Shown here: positions 44,801 to 56,565 of the stretch, piece after piece
Position numbering within the stretch: the stretch's first letter is position 1
Layout of the letters: every line of letters begins with the position of its first letter
Assembly: GCA_030533445.1 (NCBI GenBank)
Contig: CM060081.1
Coordinates: 17,015,655-17,079,654, forward strand
Length of the DNA: 64,000 nucleotides
Direction: 5' to 3'
Origin: Cyprinodon diabolis
Taxonomy: Eukaryota > Chordata > Actinopteri > Cyprinodontiformes > Cyprinodontidae
Notes under the pieces: model-generated
What the model saw: the letters and a program-made list of their open reading frames with translations, nothing else
What the model was told of the DNA's origin: nothing
Database searches by the model: none
Made by a program: the position numbers and the translations under genes

Positions 44801-46214
44801 ATTTGATTCAGCATCTGGGTTAATCATTGTGCAGTTAGTGTGTTGTCCTTCTTCGTACATGAATTCTCTGCATACACTGAATCCTCTAAGTAAAGGCATG
44901 CTAGGTTAATTGACCCCTCTGAATTACCCTTAGGTGAGAGAGTGTATTTCTGTGATGGACTATTGACCTCTCATAGATGAAGTAAGCCCCTGGATACTGC
45001 AGATAAGCACCAATCCATATAATTATTAAACATGCCATTCTAAGCTTTGCAGTAAATCATCTCTGGATTGAAATCATAACTTTTCAGTTTGCGATGTCAA
45101 GGAGGGCTTTAATTAGGTGAATTAACTTGAGTGCAAAATTAGTACAATAATTGTCTGGTGATAAGGCACGTGACCCATGAAGCACCTTAAAGCTTAAAGC
45201 CTTCTCACTGAGAAATTGTTGGCGAGATGTGACCTTCAGTTTCTTGACTTCCTATCACACGGTCTTTGGCTAAGGTTTGATTGATAACAGCAAGGAATGC
45301 TGAAACAGCAACAAAAGACCCTGAGAGTATTGATTGGTTTCATTTACATCCATTGGACGTGTTTAAGCTCTAAATCCATCAGACTACATGGACGACTGTT
45401 CTCTGCTAATCAACCAAATAGAAGCATGTTATTGCAAACATGCCATTTTTTAAATAATTTTATTAGATATCTTAAATGCACACTTGAACTCACATTTTCT
45501 ATCAAACCTGTGCTACAAGTTACCCGAAATACCTTCAGTAAAACACTTCAGATTCTATGGTGCAGCTATTAAGATTTGAATCAGGTTTTCAGCAATAGCT
45601 TAACATAACATCAACTATGATTACTGCACTACTGATAGCAAGTGGGGATATATAAATAATGAAAGTAATTTAGCTTGTTTTTAGTTTCTTCATTATTTTT
45701 GTCTGAAAAGTCAGTGTATTGTGAATGTATTGTAAATCCCTGAACATAAAATGTATTTCAGTTGTGTTTTATGCGCTTAGTCAACACAAAGTAACACAAC
45801 TCTAAAGTGGAAACGATCAATGCAAGGTTTACAGTTTAAAGAAAAAATAAAAATCAACAGAGTGTGCTGTATTCCAATCTAACTAATGCCTTTAGACATC
45901 CAGGATTAGTAAATGGGGTCCATTGTCTTTCATTTTGTCTGTATTTAGTATGAATACAGCTGTTCTCTAATGCCCTCAGATGTCTCAACATTAGCTAGCA
46001 AACAGCAACATGACATTGTAAATAGTCTGTAATGTATTTTTTTTTTCATTTTCAGAGATTGCAGCTGGTATAGACTACCCAGCAGTTGGCAAAGCCATGC
46101 CCTGTGTTACAGATTACAAGGCAGCATGACAGTCATGGCATATTTCATGACCACCAAGAGCAGACAAGACAGGCATAGTGTTTTGTATGAAGCACAGAAC
46201 TGGCGAAAGGCTGG
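44801..46214. other. No recognisable gene
   Basis: A/T-rich. At 46,056 a CATTTTCAG acceptor-like site precedes about 75 open bases, too short to call an exon. Confidence 0.5.
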
Positions 46215-46850
46215 CTCTACACAAACATGCACACAAAATGAGTGAACCAGACTCGTGAGTGAGAGATTTTATTTAAAGCAACAAAAAAGGCCCTAGGCAT
46301 GTGGGCCTAGGGCCATTTGCCCCTGGACCAAGGAGAATAGTGTATGTATGAGGAGTATGAGAATATGTTTAGGGTGTGCCTCTGTGTGTGTGTCTCCGTT
46401 AAGAGCATGTATATTTATGGGTGTAAGGGGGAATTGTGTGAATAGGACTGAATGTGAATTTTACCATATGTTTGCGGGTCAGGTTTAGTGTTTGCTTCCC
46501 CTTGCACCTACTGGAAAATCCTAGGCCCTAAGAAGGAGCGGTGCCTGTCTCCACTCCCTTCTTATGCTCCCCACGATGAGGGGTGCCTGTGACTGCTGGC
46601 ACATTGATGATTCTCTAGAGTTGGGTATTTCTGTGTCGCTGTCTCATTCCCAGTAGCTGCCAGGCCGGAGCTTCTGGCCCTGTTGAATCCCTGCTAACGG
46701 ATGGCCGCTGAGGGGTTTGGCCAATCAGTGTTTGGGACTTGGGTCTGCCCTTCTCTATTGGGTTTTGCTATTCCTATGTCCAGGCGTTCACCGATACACA
46801 ATAATATGAACTGCTAAGCTGCATCTAAAGATATATACAACCCTCAATAA
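46215..46850 (-). repeat. Possible solo LTR or unknown repeat
   Basis: The minus strand reads like an LTR: G/C-richer body, then a perfect 10-bp hairpin stem (46,289-46,298 with 46,305-46,314), then AAATAAAATC as a polyadenylation-type signal. I could not fix TG/CA ends or a target duplication, so class is uncertain. Confidence 0.35.
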
Positions 46851-47356
46851 TATTGTGTGATCACTATAGGGTTTGCTTTCCACATGCGTTGATATCTATG
46901 GGATACTTACTGCTCTGGAAGCTTTTTTTATGTTTATTTTGCTGTCTGTTGTCTTATTTTTGCTGTTGTTGTGTTCTGTCTTCTTCCCCTCTTTTCATGC
47001 ATGTATGGAAACAAACTCTAGGACTTTTTGATGTTTTGTTTTATTTCCTCTCTATCATGAGCTCTTCCCCCTTTCCTGTCCTGTTCTATATCTATCTCTC
47101 CACTCAATTCTTGCCACCTCTGTCTTTCTCACCTACCTTTCCGTCTCTGTGTCTGTTGTGTACGACTTTACTCCCAAAAAGCTTTTCAATAAAGCTTTGT
47201 ATATAAGCACCAAGCAGAACCTTATGGCAACAGTCATAATGTACTGCTCATGAAAGCAAATATGTTGGGCTACTATCTAGCTCTGGGACATGTATTCTTT
47301 TCATAATGATGAATAAATTATAAGGGCACTACAGGGGATGGTACTATACCCTCACA

Positions 47357-48710
47357 TTCAATTCAATTCAGTTTATTTATATAGCGCCAAATTCACAACA
47401 CATGTCATCTCAAGGCACTTTACAGTTCAACCAGATCATACAGTCAAATTGATACAAAGTTTTCTATCTAAGGAAAACCAGTTGATTGCATTGACTCATT
47501 GACTCAAATACAATCCCTCACACTAAGCATGCTTGCAGCGACAGTGGAGAGGAAAAACTCCCTTTTAACAGGAAGAAACCTCCAGCAGAACCAGGCTCAG
47601 TGTGAGCGGCCATCTGCCGAGGCCGACTGGGGTTCAAGGAGACAGAAGCAGAGATACAAAAAGCAGCTGTAAAAGGCGGCCCCGTCCAGGAAACACACAG
47701 CCAGGCAGACGAGCTCCAAGGCAGCTCCCATGCCAGAGGATGAAGAGAGCACATCCACCCAGCCACGGCCAGAGAACAGGACCACACTGGAAAACAGGCC
47801 AATCTCCAACATCTACAAACAAGGGTGTTGATGGAAGCAGCACAGCTGATGTTTCTTTCCTGGATGACGTCACAGCCAAACAGGAACAGACGAGGCAAAG
47901 CTACTCTGAGGAAAAGCAGAGAGAGCAGAACGTTAGTGATTGAACTAACAGATTCTGCAGAATAGGAGAACAGAGAGAGAATGAAGCAGAAAGATGAAAT
48001 GGGGGTCCCTATGTCCTCCAAAAGTCTAAGCCTATAGCAGCATAACTTTAAAGACAGCTCAGGATAACCTGAGCCACCCTAACTATAAGCTTTATCAAAA
48101 AGGAAAGTTTTAAGCCTAGTCTTAAAAGTAGACAGAGTGTCTGCCTCACGGACTAAAACTGGTAGTTGGTTCCACAGGAGAGGAGCCTGATAGCTAAAAG
48201 ATCTGCCTCCCGTTCTACTTTTAGAAATTCTAGGAACCACTAGTAAACCTGCAGATTGAGAGCGAAGTGCTCTGTTAGGAACATAAGGAACAATCAGATC
48301 TCTGATATAAGATGGAGCTTGGCCATTTAAGGCTTTATATGTGAGAAGGAGGATTTTAAATTCAATTCTTGATTTAACAGGAAGCCAATGAAGAGAAGCC
48401 AGGATAGGGGAGATATGATCTCTCTTTTTAATTTTCATCAGAACTCTGGCTGCAGCATTTTGGATCAGCTGAAGGTTTTTAACTACAGTTTGTGGACTTC
48501 CTGATAGTAAAGAATTACAATAGTCCAGCCTTGAAGTAACAAATGCATGGACTAGTTTCTCAGCATCACCCCTGGACAGGAGATTTCTAATTTTTGCAAT
48601 ATTCCTCAGATGAAAGAAGGAAATTCTAGAAACCTCTTTGATCTGGGATTTAAATGACAGGTCCTGATCAAAAATAACACCAAGATTTTTTACTTTATTA
48701 TCTGAAATCA
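47357..48710 (-). mobile_element. L2 LINE, 5'-truncated copy
   Basis: Begins (minus strand) in the RT thumb at ISDNKVKNLG and ends in TTGAA repeats at 47,357. Very close to the full copy at 24,890-26,227, so recent. No target duplication found by eye. Confidence 0.88.
48079..48710 (-). pseudogene. L2 LINE RT C-terminal fragment, open
   Basis: About 210 codons, from ISDNKVKNLGVIF to KAYS-stop, uninterrupted and nearly identical in product to the end of ORF2 at 25,513. It lacks the catalytic RT part. The open frame extends upstream into unrelated flank to 48,894; that addition is not LINE. Confidence 0.8.
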
Positions 48711-48899
48711 TTCCTTTCTGCTTTGTGCACCTTGAACTTTCAGTACAAGACCGAGGCCTGTCATCGGCGAAAATACTCAGATGACAGCAGTCATTGGGTG
48801 CATCCAAGTTGGACAAGAAGCTGAGTAAAGGGAGCTGGTAAACTGATTTAGTAACATGGTATAAAATCAATGATCTAATCCTGAATATAAACAAAATAA

Positions 48900-49160
48900 T
48901 GTCAAATGGCCTATACTTATACAGTATCCTTCCAAGTCAGGAGACTTGACCAAAGCACTTTAGACTACATTCTGTCATTCACCCATTCAGGCACAAAGCA
49001 ATGGTTGCAAGTTACATCGTAGCCTCAGCTGGCCTGGGGCTCACTGAGAGAAGCAAGCCTCCCGTACACTGTTGGCACCATTGCATGCTCTCAGTAAAAT
49101 AGGAGAAGAAGTGGAGGTGGTGGAGGAGCATAAAAACCTCAGTGAGTACCTGTACAGCGA
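48900..49160. repeat. Degenerate fish repeat
   Basis: Carries CTATACTTATACAGTATCC, CAAAGCACTTTAGACTACAT and CATTCACCCATTCA, words common to a dispersed fish repeat. Ends are not defined. Confidence 0.4.
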
Positions 49161-50269
49161 ACTTCACTTCTGGCAAAACTACCCCAAAAATGAACAACGT
49201 ATACTTTTGGAAATAGCCGCAGATAAATTTAAATAATTTGAACAAGCCAAAAATGGATTTCAAAATCACTATATCGGAATGTTTTCTTTCAGCCATAGAT
49301 TTCATGGGGCCAAACTCGAGTTTAACTGAGGCATAAAGGAAAACAGAACCTAAGAGGAGTTCATAATCCGAGCATGACGGGTAATTTGGACACGGCTAGA
49401 GTCTTATGAAACTCATTAGACTTCTCAGAATGGTAAAATGAATGCATAACAATATTGTTAAATCAACTAACAAAATCATCAGTGAAACAGTTTTACAATC
49501 AATTATACTAATCATCCATAAAATCTATTTTAAGACATTATATTATGGTCTGTGTTTGTGTATAAAACCAACGTTTCTTGTAAAATAACCTCAGAAATGG
49601 CTCGAGTTTCTTCTTGATTTTGTAACCTTAAAAAAATATTTTTCCCACACTTCTTAAAGCAATGCATTTGCAATACTGTGTTTTCCAAATAAAACACAAT
49701 CAGGTACATGTCTGTATGACAGACTGTTAAAAAAAAAACTTTAAAAGGACTGAGTGCAAGCCAATATGTTTTAAAAGTGTCTTCCTGTGTATTAGAATTT
49801 CTGCATTCAGGTGGAGTCAAGTGAATCTCTCAGTAGACAGGACCACAGATCGAAGATACTCCCCACTCATCCGTTACAGAACCCCTGCCAACCCAAGATG
49901 CTAGTGGTAGGTCAGTACCCAGGAGACTTTGCTAAGCTTTTGCTCTGCTATAAATCTCTTACAATAAGAAGTAGGTGGCTCACTGAATCAGATTTTCATA
50001 GCAAGGGTTATGATTTATGACTTTACCAGCTAATAATTTTACAGTCTCTTGTATTTTTTCAAATAAATCTTTACTGGTATTAAAAAAATTAATGGGAGAA
50101 ATAAAGAGAGCACAAAATAAACTAATACCAAGCTAGTCGCATTTCTCTCAGCTTATGGGTAAAGAACAGAGTAACTGTGAAAATGTTTTGGGGTTTTTTT
50201 GGACAAAAGACCTATGAGCATATCCAAAATACAATAAAAACAATAAAAATACATAAGTAAATAGACTAA

Positions 50270-50536
50270 GGGCCGGATTTATCAAGATCCAATTTTGCGT
50301 GCAGTAATTTGCGCTCGCAAACTGGAATTTTGCGCGAGGGGCTGAACCATGGTTTGCGGGTGATTTAACAAGAGCAATTGCGTAACTGGTGGCAGGTGCA
50401 AAACTGTTGGAGACACCCTATTTAAATTATGGTTTTGCGCGTTTTGTGGTTTGCGGTAAAGTAGTTTGTGCAAACTAGTGCATTAAGAAATTTTAATCTT
50501 ACAGTGACACCCCCACCCCCTCCAAAAAATAAATAA

Positions 50537-50617
<81 letters not shown>

Positions 50618-50880
50618 TTGGCAACCTTTATTCCCTAAATTATTGCTAAATTAATATATTTACATGTTCTCCTCCCACAAGACGCACTTTTGCGTGTAAA
50701 CGCCCCATATTGCATATTCATTGCAGAAAAAGTACTAAATGGATAAGAGGCGCTATTTAGCACGTTTTAAAGACCAAATCCTTTTAGCACGCTGTTGATA
50801 GATCAGTTCGTACATTTTTTGGTGTGCGCAGTGAAATAGCTCACGTTTTTATACACGCAAACCTTTGATAGATCCGGCCC
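50270..50880. mobile_element. Harbinger-type non-autonomous element
   Basis: A 611-bp element with ends GGGCCGGATTTATCAA and, inverted, GGGCCGGATCTATCAA (15 of 16), and TAA duplications at 50,267-50,269 and 50,881-50,883. A 3-bp TWA target duplication is the PIF/Harbinger mark. Internal TTTGCG/GCGCAAA words repeat. No transposase. It carries an expanded TA microsatellite. Confidence 0.8.
50545..50613. repeat. TA microsatellite
   Basis: Uninterrupted (TA)n of about 34 units inside the Harbinger-type element. Likely length-variable and cruciform-prone. Confidence 0.95.
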
Positions 50881-50883
50881 TAA

Positions 50884-53800
50884 GATTGTCATATACACTT
50901 TAGTGCAAGCACCCAGGGCCCGTATCACTGTGTTTGTTACCAGGAATAATAGCTCCGAAATCATTTTTAAGCAAACCAAAAGGAAATAATTATACTATTA
51001 TACTATTTAAACGTTATTGAACAGTTTTCCATTACACAAAGAACACAACATCAAAATAACACTTTAAAATACTAAGGTTGTGTTAAACTTCGGCACCATG
51101 CTCTTACTTTGAGCTACAGGTAGGGTGCCCTGGTTACAGGTGTCCAAATGTTCAGGTGCGCTCTGAGGTGGTGGAGATGAAGTCATAAACGGACGAATCA
51201 GAAATGGATTTCTGTGCCATATTGCTTGGAGCTGCCATGACAACGTAACTTCCATGAACTTATGTTGATTAAACCTCAAAATAATGAAATTATAATATAA
51301 TTATACGTAATAGAAACATAATAAAACAAATTTTATTCTGAAAGTCATCTTTTCTATTACAAATGTATTTATTGTGCAATTTAAGTCCATTTGCGAAGTG
51401 TGTTTTTTCGGGTTTGATCCATTTCCCAGTGCTTCACTCACTGCTTTCCTAGTGCTTTACTCACTGTTGTCAGATGTATTTTTCATAAGTATTGGTCTGC
51501 CCTTCTGACCATGTTTCAAATATTGCCTAGGTGTACATATGTAGGTGTTAAAAAAATTGTTTATCCTCTCCATACGCTTCTCGTCACTCGACCGATTCCA
51601 GGTTGCACACCAGCTCTACCGTTCCATGGGGGATGCAATGCTTACTGCTCCCCACAGCATTGAAATATCTCCTAAGTTAAAAAAAAAGAAAACTTCTATG
51701 TTTTTTTGTTTTTTTTTGAGTGTGTATTTTGAAGAAACTTTTGATGCACAAGATTCTTCAAAGCTTCTTTAACCATCTGGGCGTACCCTCTTTCATGATG
51801 GGTGTGGGGGTACAGCCATCTTAAATGTGGTCTCATTTCATTCTCAAATGCAGTGGGTGAAAAAAGTATTTAATGTAGTCACTAATTGCTCAAGTTCTCC
51901 CACTTAGAAACATGAGCAAGGTCTGTGATTTTAACACAGGTACATGTCAATTATAAAAAAAACAAAATGAGAAAAAAAATAAATAAGAAAAGAAATCATA
52001 TCGAAGGATTTCTAAGGAATTTCTTCAAGAAATTATAAACATAAAGGAAGGTACTGAAAAACAAGAACCCAATTGAAAACCATTATCTAACCAGTAGAAC
52101 CCAGTTCTTCACAATAATGAGCTGGAGAAAGGGCTTGGTGGAGTGCAAACATCTGCCTTTTACTGAGTGATTTACTGTTAAAGGAGACAGGAAGTTATCC
52201 TGGGTCTTTCTTCCTGCACCTAAAAATAACTTAAGCGAAGTGGAAAAATTTAACTTAAATCTTTTTTTACATAAAATTGCAAGGAAAATCCATAAACATT
52301 TTTGGGAGAGCCCTTTCTGGCTCCATTTCTGGTTTTATATGTCAGGTATGAGTGGGTCACAGCACTTTTTAAACTGGCCATATCGAGGTGGAGCAGAGCT
52401 GTTTTTACATAGTGGGAAGAGATAAAGCAGCTCCTAGTCAGCTGCTGGCATGCATATGTAAGTAGAGCTGAATTTGGTAATCCATATTTCTACATTTACT
52501 TATTGAGGAAAAAACCCTTGAGACATTTTTAAATCTCTGTTTAAGCTGTGTTAGATTTTTGTGTGATGAAACTTAGAAATGTTAAATTTTTTAGATTAAT
52601 GAATTTAGAAGTAGTTTTCATTTATATTATTCATCTTCCTATTTGCTGTCATTCAAATTTGCATCACAAAGCAAATATCTGGATGTGATTTCATTGTAAT
52701 GACCCCTGGAAACATCCCTAATAAAGTGGAAATAAACTATTGAAAAAGGAAATATTTTCCTAAGTGGTTGGAGCTGTACACATGCTCTACATTGATACAT
52801 GTAAATGAAGTTAAAAAATTTATGTGCTTCACAAAGAAGACAGGCAGTGGTATTAAATCCTTAAACAGAACCAGAACTCAATGCTCTAGAAAAGGATGCT
52901 GTGGGCTATGTGAGGGCGGACCTGGGTTTAATTTGAGTCCAACAATCCTATAGCAAACGGAATGAAGCTGTGCGGAACATTACTATTTACCTGCACAGAC
53001 TCGGCACTTTCTTTCTCTTTTCTAACAGTTTATGATATTGGCTTGAGATGCTGTTGATGGTATTCTGGGCTGCTGTCAGGCAGCATCTTTTTGAGACATT
53101 TTAAATCTGAGGAAGTGATTTCCCTATAATTTTTCAGGCTTAGGGACTTCTTGTACTTCACTAATTATGCTCTGCAAAAATATTAACATTACAAATATAT
53201 ATTTAGAATGTTAATTTCATTTTGCATAGCAGTCCTATGTACAGAGAGAGTGTAGGGTGATTAAAGGAGAACCAAAGCCATAAATGCTGTTGGATTTTTT
53301 TTTTTTTTTTTTTGCTTCCCTGTCACACCAGAAAGATTAGTTTTGTCCTTATTATGTTGATAAAGAGGGTATTGCAAAATGTTTAATTTAGCTCAGTCTT
53401 GGAGGTTTGTATTAATCAGCTTGTGGTGACCTGCATATTATAAGATTCGGTGCCTGTTTTTTTCCCGCTCTGCTTCTGGTGAGGATGGTATGATTAATGT
53501 GATGTGTAGTGCTGGTGTTCCTTCACAGTGTTTTGCACGCAAATCAAAAAGTTTAGGTTTGGTCTCATCTGATAAGATAACCTTCTCCCACATGTACTGT
53601 TTTACCCAGATTGGTTAAAATGGCTTTCATGCAGCAATGACTTTATCTCTCAATTCCTCCATAAGGGACAGTTTTATATATTGCTTTTTGTAAAGTACCG
53701 AAAGCTGGTGCTTCTGCTTTATACAGCCAAAAATACAGAAAATAATGTTAAGCAACAATACAGAGTCTTTGAAAATATTCAGATGGATGATAGAGTTTGC

Positions 53801-56372
53801 ATATATACTGAATGCTGCAATGAAAAGGAAGGACATGATGACATTCTTGTGTCACTAGCAAAACATTTCAATCAGCTTGCTGGTCTTAAAGTAGTTTTGC
53901 TCTTTGCTGTGCTGAACCCCCAACTATCCAACAGAAGCACATATTGATTTCATCATGTTACAGAAGAAGCATCACTTAAACAAGGTTTGCTGATTCACTG
54001 CCAGAGCAGACCTAACACAGGGCTGTTGTGGCATCAGCAATGTGTGCGCAGAGTTCTTGAGTTTTTGCAACACTCTAGTTTCCCCTTTTTGTTTTGGATG
54101 ACAAGATATCTGACCAACTGTTCTGGGGATTACTGTATAAGAAGCAGAGCAAAGCCTCATTTAAATACATTATTGTTAAACCCCATCAACCTAACCAACT
54201 ACAAGCAATGCTGCCTGATGGTGCTATTAAGCTTCATTTTCTCTGTGACAACCAGATAAACAAAACAAGGATGGGTAGGAAGAATTTAATTTACGGTTAC
54301 AATTAAAGTTCGCATTTTAACTTAGATAAACAGTAGTTACTTAATTGTACAGAAATAGTTGTTTTTCCAACATACTCATTTGATGTCCAGGCCGGAGCAT
54401 TTCTATTCCTAATTATTATTAGATCCAAATTCAATTATTACTCAGCAGTGGGTTTTTATATTAATCAGTGTGATATTGCAATTGAATAAATACAAATACA
54501 GTTTGCATTATTAAATACATGTTTGTATTATTGAATACACAACTTTTAAATATGTTTTCCTCCTGTATAACATGACCCAGTGGGATAATTACCAGGAACA
54601 CAGGCTAGGCCAAACATTTTCGGAGTAACGGCAAGGAGAAATGCAGCTGTCTGGTTTTGTGAAGCTCCAAAGTTTGCTTGAAGATTCAAAATTCTGTGCA
54701 TCCTGTTTAAAGCATAAAATGGAAACCTTTTGCCAAACACTTATTGCATTGTTTTTAGACAGACAATTTGAAAAACCATGTTAAGATTAATTATAATTGA
54801 AGATGTTTGAGTCTGTGAAACTCTGATAATACCTGTGTGTTGCATATCAGAACTAATGTTTTCCCAAGTAGTTTATATGATTGGGACAGTTCCAATGTCC
54901 AGCTAAACAGTTATTATCATCATTATGTACTTGGCAAAGATTTGGGAATGGAATGAGAGCAGAGTCCTTGATCTAAGAACAAAGTGTAATATTTATACAA
55001 TCCGGCCTGGGGTCCTTTTCCACAGGTCTCTCCCCCTCTCTCATACCCCCTTTCCTGTCAGAAAAACGAGCTACTAGTGAGGCAATTACAATTTCTGTCA
55101 AAATCTGTTTTCTGCAGCTCCTGTCTGTAATTTAATTCTGTCTGTAAATTTTTTTTACATCCCTACAGGCTTATAATTTCTAAATACAAGAAATATAATC
55201 TCAAACTATTACCTTTAAGGCAGGAGAAGCTGCAGTTGTCTAATGGTTATGTATAAGCTTACTTCAACAAGGCAAGTGTCACGTACAGATGTGAAAACTG
55301 AAATAAACATTCACCTCTAAGTCTGACCCAATCTGACTATTCATGTCCCAAATATTTCTTCTTTGTCTCTTTAGTTTTTCTGTGTTTTTCAAAGCACTAT
55401 GGTAAAAACTAGGACTTGCATTTCTGTCTGCTTTCATCAGAGACCTTCATTTATTTCTCTCTATTGAGCTGTACTGAGACATACAGCTCAACATGCCAGT
55501 GGCCAATCAGTGAATAGTATTCTGATAGCATCACATATCATCCTTTTATTTATAAGCATTGCCATAACTAGAAACGAGTGGCAGCTGCTGCTCTCTAAAA
55601 CAGAGGGGCCTCAATTCTGTTAATTACATCCAAACGCCATGTATTGATCTGAAATAATAAACTTTAGAAACAAAGAATTTAGCACAAGATGACTGTTGTG
55701 ACTGAATGATCACTTTTCAGTCAAAAACCCTTAAGTATGTTTGCCAATCAGCATTGAGCAGCCAGCTTCATGACCCACCCCTGCTCCATAGACCCTGTAA
55801 GAGGTTTAGCCTCACTTGAAATGGCATATTTTGCTGTGATATCTAATTAGGGATCTATTTTCTCGCTGTTTACCTTAATAGACTGAGGCTCAAACCTCAA
55901 CAGGGATTTCTTATAGAGACTGAACAGGCACAGTGCTGCTGCTCCAGAGAGGAGAGGAGATTGCATCCGAGAGTGGAATAAGCAGCTGATTAATGCACAA
56001 CATACAAATCAGGAGCATTTTAGTGTATATCTAATGCATTTCAAAGAAAACATTTATCAAGTTTGACAATGCATATTTTACCAATAATTTTACAAAATTT
56101 ATAGGTCAGGTTTAGCCTCCCTAGTATTCAATGAGAAATCGCCACTGCTAGAAATGCCCACAAAATGGGCTGACAAAAAAAAGGTAGTGTAGATAAATTC
56201 TGCCTATGACTGTTTCAGATCCTCACCTTTACTTTTGTCTCTAATTCTGGACTTATTTTGCTTCCATGTGGCCTTTATAGATATGCTAGCTGTTAATTCC
56301 CAACACTATAAAAATTTGCCATGTTACAAAATATTTATTGGTTTTACTTAGTTGCTATACTGAAAGTTTAAT
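50884..56372. other. No recognisable gene (5.5 kb)
   Basis: A/T-rich DNA with short frames only. It holds a Tc1-type terminus (next entry) and a poly-T run at about 53,293. I found no exon or RNA gene. Confidence 0.5.
51850..52010. repeat. Tc1-type transposon terminus
   Basis: Starts CAGTGGGTGAAAAAAGTATT and continues CAAGTTCTCCCACTTAGAAA, the left end of a common fish Tc1-like repeat. No right end or transposase was found nearby. Confidence 0.6.
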
Positions 56373-56565
56373 GGGGGAGTGGTTGCCTAGTGAATAGAGC
56401 AGTGCGTTTCTGCTTTGAGAAGGTCCAAAGTCCCCGGTTTGTGTCTGTGTCCCAGAGCAAGACCCTTAACCCCACACATCCCCAAGGGGATGGGTTAAAT
56501 GCAGAGGTAAAGTTCTCCCATTTGAGATCAATAAAGTTCAATTATTATTATAATTATTATTATTG
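56373..56565 (+). mobile_element. tRNA-derived SINE, copy 4
   Basis: Head GGGGGAGTGGTTGCCTAGTG, body CCAGAGCAAGACCCTTAACC and GGGGATGGGTTAAATGC, tail AATAAAGTTCAATT plus ATT repeats. More diverged in the A box than copy 2. Confidence 0.75.

Noticed and set aside
46056..46135. Possible exon after a CATTTTCAG acceptor
   Set aside because: Only about 25 codons, no donor and no recognised protein.
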